Position numbers and translations under genes: made by a program
NCBI GenBank assembly: GCA_963811225.1
Contig: CAWEQO010000001.1
Span: 124,001-188,000, forward strand
Length of the DNA stretch: 64,000 bases
Source of the DNA: CAWEQO01 sp963811225
Lineage (GTDB): Bacteria > Chloroflexota > Anaerolineae > Anaerolineales > Anaerolineaceae
Reading direction: 5' to 3'
Notes under the pieces: model-generated
The model's input: only the letters and a program-made list of their open reading frames with translations
Database searches by the model: none
Told to the model about the DNA's origin: nothing
Shown here: in pieces, positions 61,329 to 64,000 of the stretch
Position numbering within the stretch: position 1 is the stretch's first letter
How the letters are laid out: each line of letters opens with the position of its first letter

Positions 61329-61826
61329 ATGAGACGATCCATTCAGTTGAAATCCGGGCCTACCCAAAAAGAAAAAGGCCAAAGCATGGCCGAGCTGGCA
61401 ATCAGCATCACCATGCTGTTCATCATCCTCGCCGGCGTTGTCGATGTGGGCCGCATGTACTTCCACTACACCGCCATGCGCGACGCCGCTCAAGAGGCCG
61501 CTTCCTATGGGGCCGTCTTCCCCACCCACTGCGACCAGATCCGCGACCGGGCCTGGATGGCTATGGATTATTCCCACTCCGTCGATGTAGCGGTGGAAAT
61601 TTCCGGCTTTTATATGGGCGATACCACCAGGGGCCGGTTCACCGACGCCTGCATCGACGCCGCCAGGGTGACCAACGAAGCTTGCCATCAGAACACCATC
61701 CGCGTCACCATTAAAGACCCCGGTTTTCCGATCACCATGCCCTTCCTGGGCACCTTCCTTGGGCGGCAAACCATCCCGCTCAGCACCACCATTACCGATA
61801 CGATCTTACGGCCGCCCTGCCAATAA
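61329..61826 (+). CDS. TadE family protein
   Basis: 165 residues from the ATG at 61329, which has GGAGG 5 bases upstream; an ATG eight codons earlier is rejected. TadE helix KGQSMAELAISITMLFIILAGVVDVGRMYFHY (about 17-50) with the conserved Glu, then a periplasmic part with four cysteines (CDQIRD, ACIDAA, ACHQN and PPC at the end). TadE proteins are minor pilin-like components of Tad/Flp pili. No tadA, tadB or tadC genes are in the window. Confidence 0.88.
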   Translation: MRRSIQLKSGPTQKEKGQSMAELAISITMLFIILAGVVDVGRMYFHYTAMRDAAQEAASYGAVFPTHCDQIRDRAWMAMDYSHSVDVAVEISGFYMGDTTRGRFTDACIDAARVTNEACHQNTIRVTIKDPGFPITMPFLGTFLGRQTIPLSTTITDTILRPPCQ

Positions 61827-61884
61827 GAATGGGCGCATCACTACCTGCATCACAGCCTACATAACAACATTGGGAGGAACATTT

Positions 61885-63228
61885 ATGAACGCCCCGAAAC
61901 AACAACATCGTGAAAGTGGACAAGTGATCGTGCTGCTTGCGGTCGGTTTGCTGGCGCTCTTGGGGCTCACCGCCGTAGCCATTGATGGCGGCATGATCTA
62001 TGCCGACCGCCGCTACGACCAGAACGCCGCCGACGCCGCTTCGTATGCCGCCGCTGGAGCTGCAGCCATGGCAATGGAGAATAACCACATCACCTACTAC
62101 ACCTTCGCGTGCGGCAGCCAGAACGTGATTGCCGCCGCCAGCGACGGTATCAACGCCGCCGTCTCACGCGCCGCCAGCAATAACTTCGCCGTCGATAACA
62201 ACGTAGACGATCAACAGGGTGTCGTCGCCAGTTGTGGCATCGAAAAGATCGATGACGTTGGCGCTTTGTATGACAAGCACATCGACTTCACCACCATGAT
62301 CTCCTCCGATCTGCAGACCGCCTTCGCCCACCTGTTCTACAGCGGCCCGGTCAGAAATACCGTCGAGGCTACCACCCGCTGCCGTCCTCGCTCCGACCTG
62401 TCTTACGGTTACGCCATTACTTCCCTCAGCGATAGCTGCAGCAACAGCAACGGCATGGACTTCAGCGGCAACTCCACCGTCAAAGTCCATACCACCGGTA
62501 TCTTCTCCAATTCGTGCATCACCACCAACGGCGGCATTGTCGTTCAGACCATCGCCGGTCCATCCGGCACGCAGCCGGCTGTGGCCTACCACGATACATT
62601 AACCCCCAACGGCACCAGCGGTAACATCGATGCCCCCAAGCTCCACACCAATGGTAAGGTCCCGCGCGAGCACGTCCCCGAGCCCGACTGCGCTGCAGCC
62701 GGAAGTGATTACAATTCTCAACCGTCATTGCCGAAGGACACCCCCACCGACATCCAGCCGGGTCGCTACCACAACGGGATCAAAGTCACCAACGATGACA
62801 TCCTGAATATGAAGCCGGGGCTTTACTGCCTCTACGGAGATTTCGATGCGCAAGGCGGCGAAATCACCGGCACCGGCGTAACCATCTTCATGGCTTCCGG
62901 TTCCATGAAGATCAACGGCCAAACCGAGGTGCAGCTCGAAGCGCCGATGGGCGAAGCCAGCCCCGCCATCCGCGGCATGTTGTTCTACGCCGCCGAATCG
63001 AACACCGCTTCCCACCAGCTCTCAGGTGGCTCGAGCTCCTGGTTCACGGGCACCATCTACGCCCCTTATGGCAGCTTAGAGATCGGCGGTAACAACGGTG
63101 TCGGCCTGACCTTCACCACCCAAATTGTCGGCAACTACGTCAAGGTGCATGGCACCGCCGATATGGAAATCAACTTCAATGCGGTCAATACCTACAATCA
63201 TCCCGCTTACGTGGAGTTGTACCGGTAA
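61885..63228 (+). CDS. TadG-like protein (Flp pilus-assembly TadE/G-like)
   Basis: 447 residues from the ATG at 61885, fixed by GGGAGGAAC upstream; the 42 codons in frame before it overlap the previous gene. The N-terminal helix (ESGQVIVLLAVGLLALLGLTAVAIDGGMIYADRR, about 9-42) is the TadG/TadE-like pattern with VAIDGG and the YADRR turn. An Ala-rich part follows, then a beta-rich extracytoplasmic domain (about 200-447; GMDFSGNSTVKVHTTGIFSNS, GSMKINGQTEVQLEAP). Such repeats resemble polymer-forming (bactofilin-like or DUF7305) solenoids. Last gene of the cluster, with a terminator 60 bases on. Confidence 0.85.
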   Translation: MNAPKQQHRESGQVIVLLAVGLLALLGLTAVAIDGGMIYADRRYDQNAADAASYAAAGAAAMAMENNHITYYTFACGSQNVIAAASDGINAAVSRAASNNFAVDNNVDDQQGVVASCGIEKIDDVGALYDKHIDFTTMISSDLQTAFAHLFYSGPVRNTVEATTRCRPRSDLSYGYAITSLSDSCSNSNGMDFSGNSTVKVHTTGIFSNSCITTNGGIVVQTIAGPSGTQPAVAYHDTLTPNGTSGNIDAPKLHTNGKVPREHVPEPDCAAAGSDYNSQPSLPKDTPTDIQPGRYHNGIKVTNDDILNMKPGLYCLYGDFDAQGGEITGTGVTIFMASGSMKINGQTEVQLEAPMGEASPAIRGMLFYAAESNTASHQLSGGSSSWFTGTIYAPYGSLEIGGNNGVGLTFTTQIVGNYVKVHGTADMEINFNAVNTYNHPAYVELYR

Positions 63229-63287
63229 ACAGTGTTGGTGTGGAATCGGTAGAGTGAAAACTTCTCATTAGACGTTTGAGCGCTGAG

Positions 63288-63312
63288 CAGGCCGGGCAAA
63301 TCGCCCGGCCTG
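63288..63312 (+). terminator. Terminator of the TadG-like gene
   Basis: Perfect 10-bp GC-rich stem (63288-63297 with 63303-63312) followed by TTGTTAT. Confidence 0.8.
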
Positions 63313-63460
63313 TTGTTATCAAAGTGAGATACACTTCTGGAGCGAGTTCCACCTGATCTTGCATCTTGCGTAAATGCTCTCATAAATACCTTGCCAATTT
63401 CGCTGTTATTGATTTTAATGAGAGGTAGGTTAAACGCAGGACATATACCAAATAAATGAA

Positions 63461-63501
63461 GAATGCAAGCAGGGGGACGCAGCATCCCCCTGTTTGCATT
63501 C
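63461..63501. terminator. Second hairpin in the intergenic region
   Basis: 17-bp stem with one G-T pair (63461-63477 with 63485-63501). No gene ends nearby on either strand except the TadG-like gene 230 bases before. Confidence 0.6.
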
Positions 63502-63535
63502 GTAAAGATCAATTTTCAAGTACTTTCCAGCAAAG

Positions 63536-63553
63536 AAACACGTAGCTTTACGG
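63536..63553 (+). promoter_or_regulatory. Hairpin motif shared by the two TadE operons, copy 2
   Basis: AAACACGTAGCTTTACGG, differing from copy 1 only in the loop and one stem-adjacent base while keeping CGTA-N4-TACG. It lies 308 bases before the next TadE-like start. Confidence 0.5.
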
Positions 63554-63843
63554 GTTTTCAAAACTGTAAGAAGTGAGTATGCTTGATATGTCGAACGAAA
63601 CAAGGATTGTCCAACAAGCTGGCAATCCTCACGCCTTCGACCGTGCATCAGGCTGGAACCCGTAAAGATATTCGATCTGATCGAGCCTATTCCTTTGAAC
63701 ATCGCAGCCATCCGCGGCCAGGGGGATTGTGGAATTGCGAACGTGAATGCTCTTAACAACATGGCAGGCGGCCTCAACAGGGGCTCACACCCTCTGAGCA
63801 CAAAGGAGGTTCTGAGATCAGACGGTTCCGGCAGGAGAAAACT

Positions 63844-64000
63844 ATGTCACAGTTATTGAAGCTCCACAAAAGCAAACCGCACACGAAAGCCCAGGGCATG
63901 GTGGAATTCGCCCTGGCTCTTCCGATTCTCCTGTTACTGGTGCTCGGCATTATCGAGTTCGGCCGCCTGATGCTCACCTACAGCGCCGTCTACAGTGCCT
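63844..64000 (+). CDS. TadE-like protein, cut by the window end
   Basis: The first 52 codons only. AGGAGA lies 7 bases before the ATG. The start (KAQGMVEFALALPILLLLVLGIIEFGRLML, then YSAVYSA) is very close to that of the gene at 57755 (KAQGMVEFALVLPVVLILMLGIIEAGRLLVAYSAVYTAS), so the TadE cluster is partly duplicated in tandem. Confidence 0.88.
   Translation, partial: MSQLLKLHKSKPHTKAQGMVEFALALPILLLLVLGIIEFGRLMLTYSAVYSA

Larger units (their letters stand above)
63229..63843. other. Intergenic region before the second TadE-like gene
   Basis: No gene seen. It holds two hairpin terminators and the second copy of the CGTA hairpin motif, whose CTTTACGGGTT (63547-63557) can also pair with AACCCGTAAAG (63657-63667). 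Confidence 0.5.

Overview
The window looks like a chromosomal stretch of an uncultured Chloroflexota (Anaerolineae-like) bacterium, or a metagenome-assembled genome of one. This is inferred from family content, not from a marker gene. The pointers are many lipoproteins and membrane proteins with Thr/Pro-rich linkers, DUF5666-type domains, frequent TTG starts with good Shine-Dalgarno sites, many one- and two-component sensors, TadE/TadG-like surface genes, GatCAB, and a secreted protein ending in FIPLIGW.

Layout. 0-9.7 kb: lipoprotein, HdeD-like membrane protein, N-formylglutamate amidohydrolase-like and HIT proteins, an ECF sigma / membrane anti-sigma pair with a DUF5666 lipoprotein, a CPBP protease and a PAF-acetylhydrolase-like lipase. 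9.2-16.1 kb: gatB, then gatC-gatA (gatA carries a +1 frameshift), separated by a diheme cytochrome c and a family of CAP-domain proteins that includes a decayed copy. 16.4-18.6 kb: NBR1-Ig-like membrane protein and threonine synthase. 19.04-20.65 kb: a CRISPR array of 20 regular repeats plus two aberrant terminal ones, with no cas gene anywhere in the window. 20.9-30.9 kb: CYTH, SagB-like, PIG-L (frameshifted), MoeB-rhodanese, SixA, thioredoxin, S9 peptidase, alpha/beta hydrolase and a GAF histidine kinase. 31-39.2 kb: a three-gene operon of beta-propeller/sensor proteins behind a structured 5' leader, an LCP protein, and a DUF333 lipoprotein with a UxaE-like epimerase. 39.7-46.6 kb: M20 peptidase, then a decay-rich zone with a transposase tail, VTT membrane protein, antitoxin remnant, Doc/AbrB-type toxin-antitoxin pair, truncated IS66 transposase, a heavily mutated EcsC/TerB/zinc-ribbon gene, and tRNA-Lys(CTT) at its edge. 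46.9-57.3 kb: oligopeptide-binding lipoprotein, a very large hybrid histidine kinase (frameshifted), GNAT, and a CHASE4 histidine kinase with its NarL-type regulator. 57.5-64 kb: TadE/TadG-like surface genes with a large secreted protein, and a second TadE-like gene running off the end behind a similar upstream motif.

Cross-cutting observations. Many convergent gene pairs are closed by long, often perfect palindromes (14-41 bp arms). In two of them the palindrome continues through the stop codons, so both proteins end in the same residues. Three large genes (gatA, PIG-L deacetylase, hybrid kinase) each carry exactly one extra base, which points to sequence error as much as to biology. I did not find a clearly new multi-gene system. 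The best candidates for new biology are the stop-codon-spanning palindromes, the chimeric last CRISPR repeats, the hairpin motif ahead of the two TadE operons, and the structured leader of the sensor operon.
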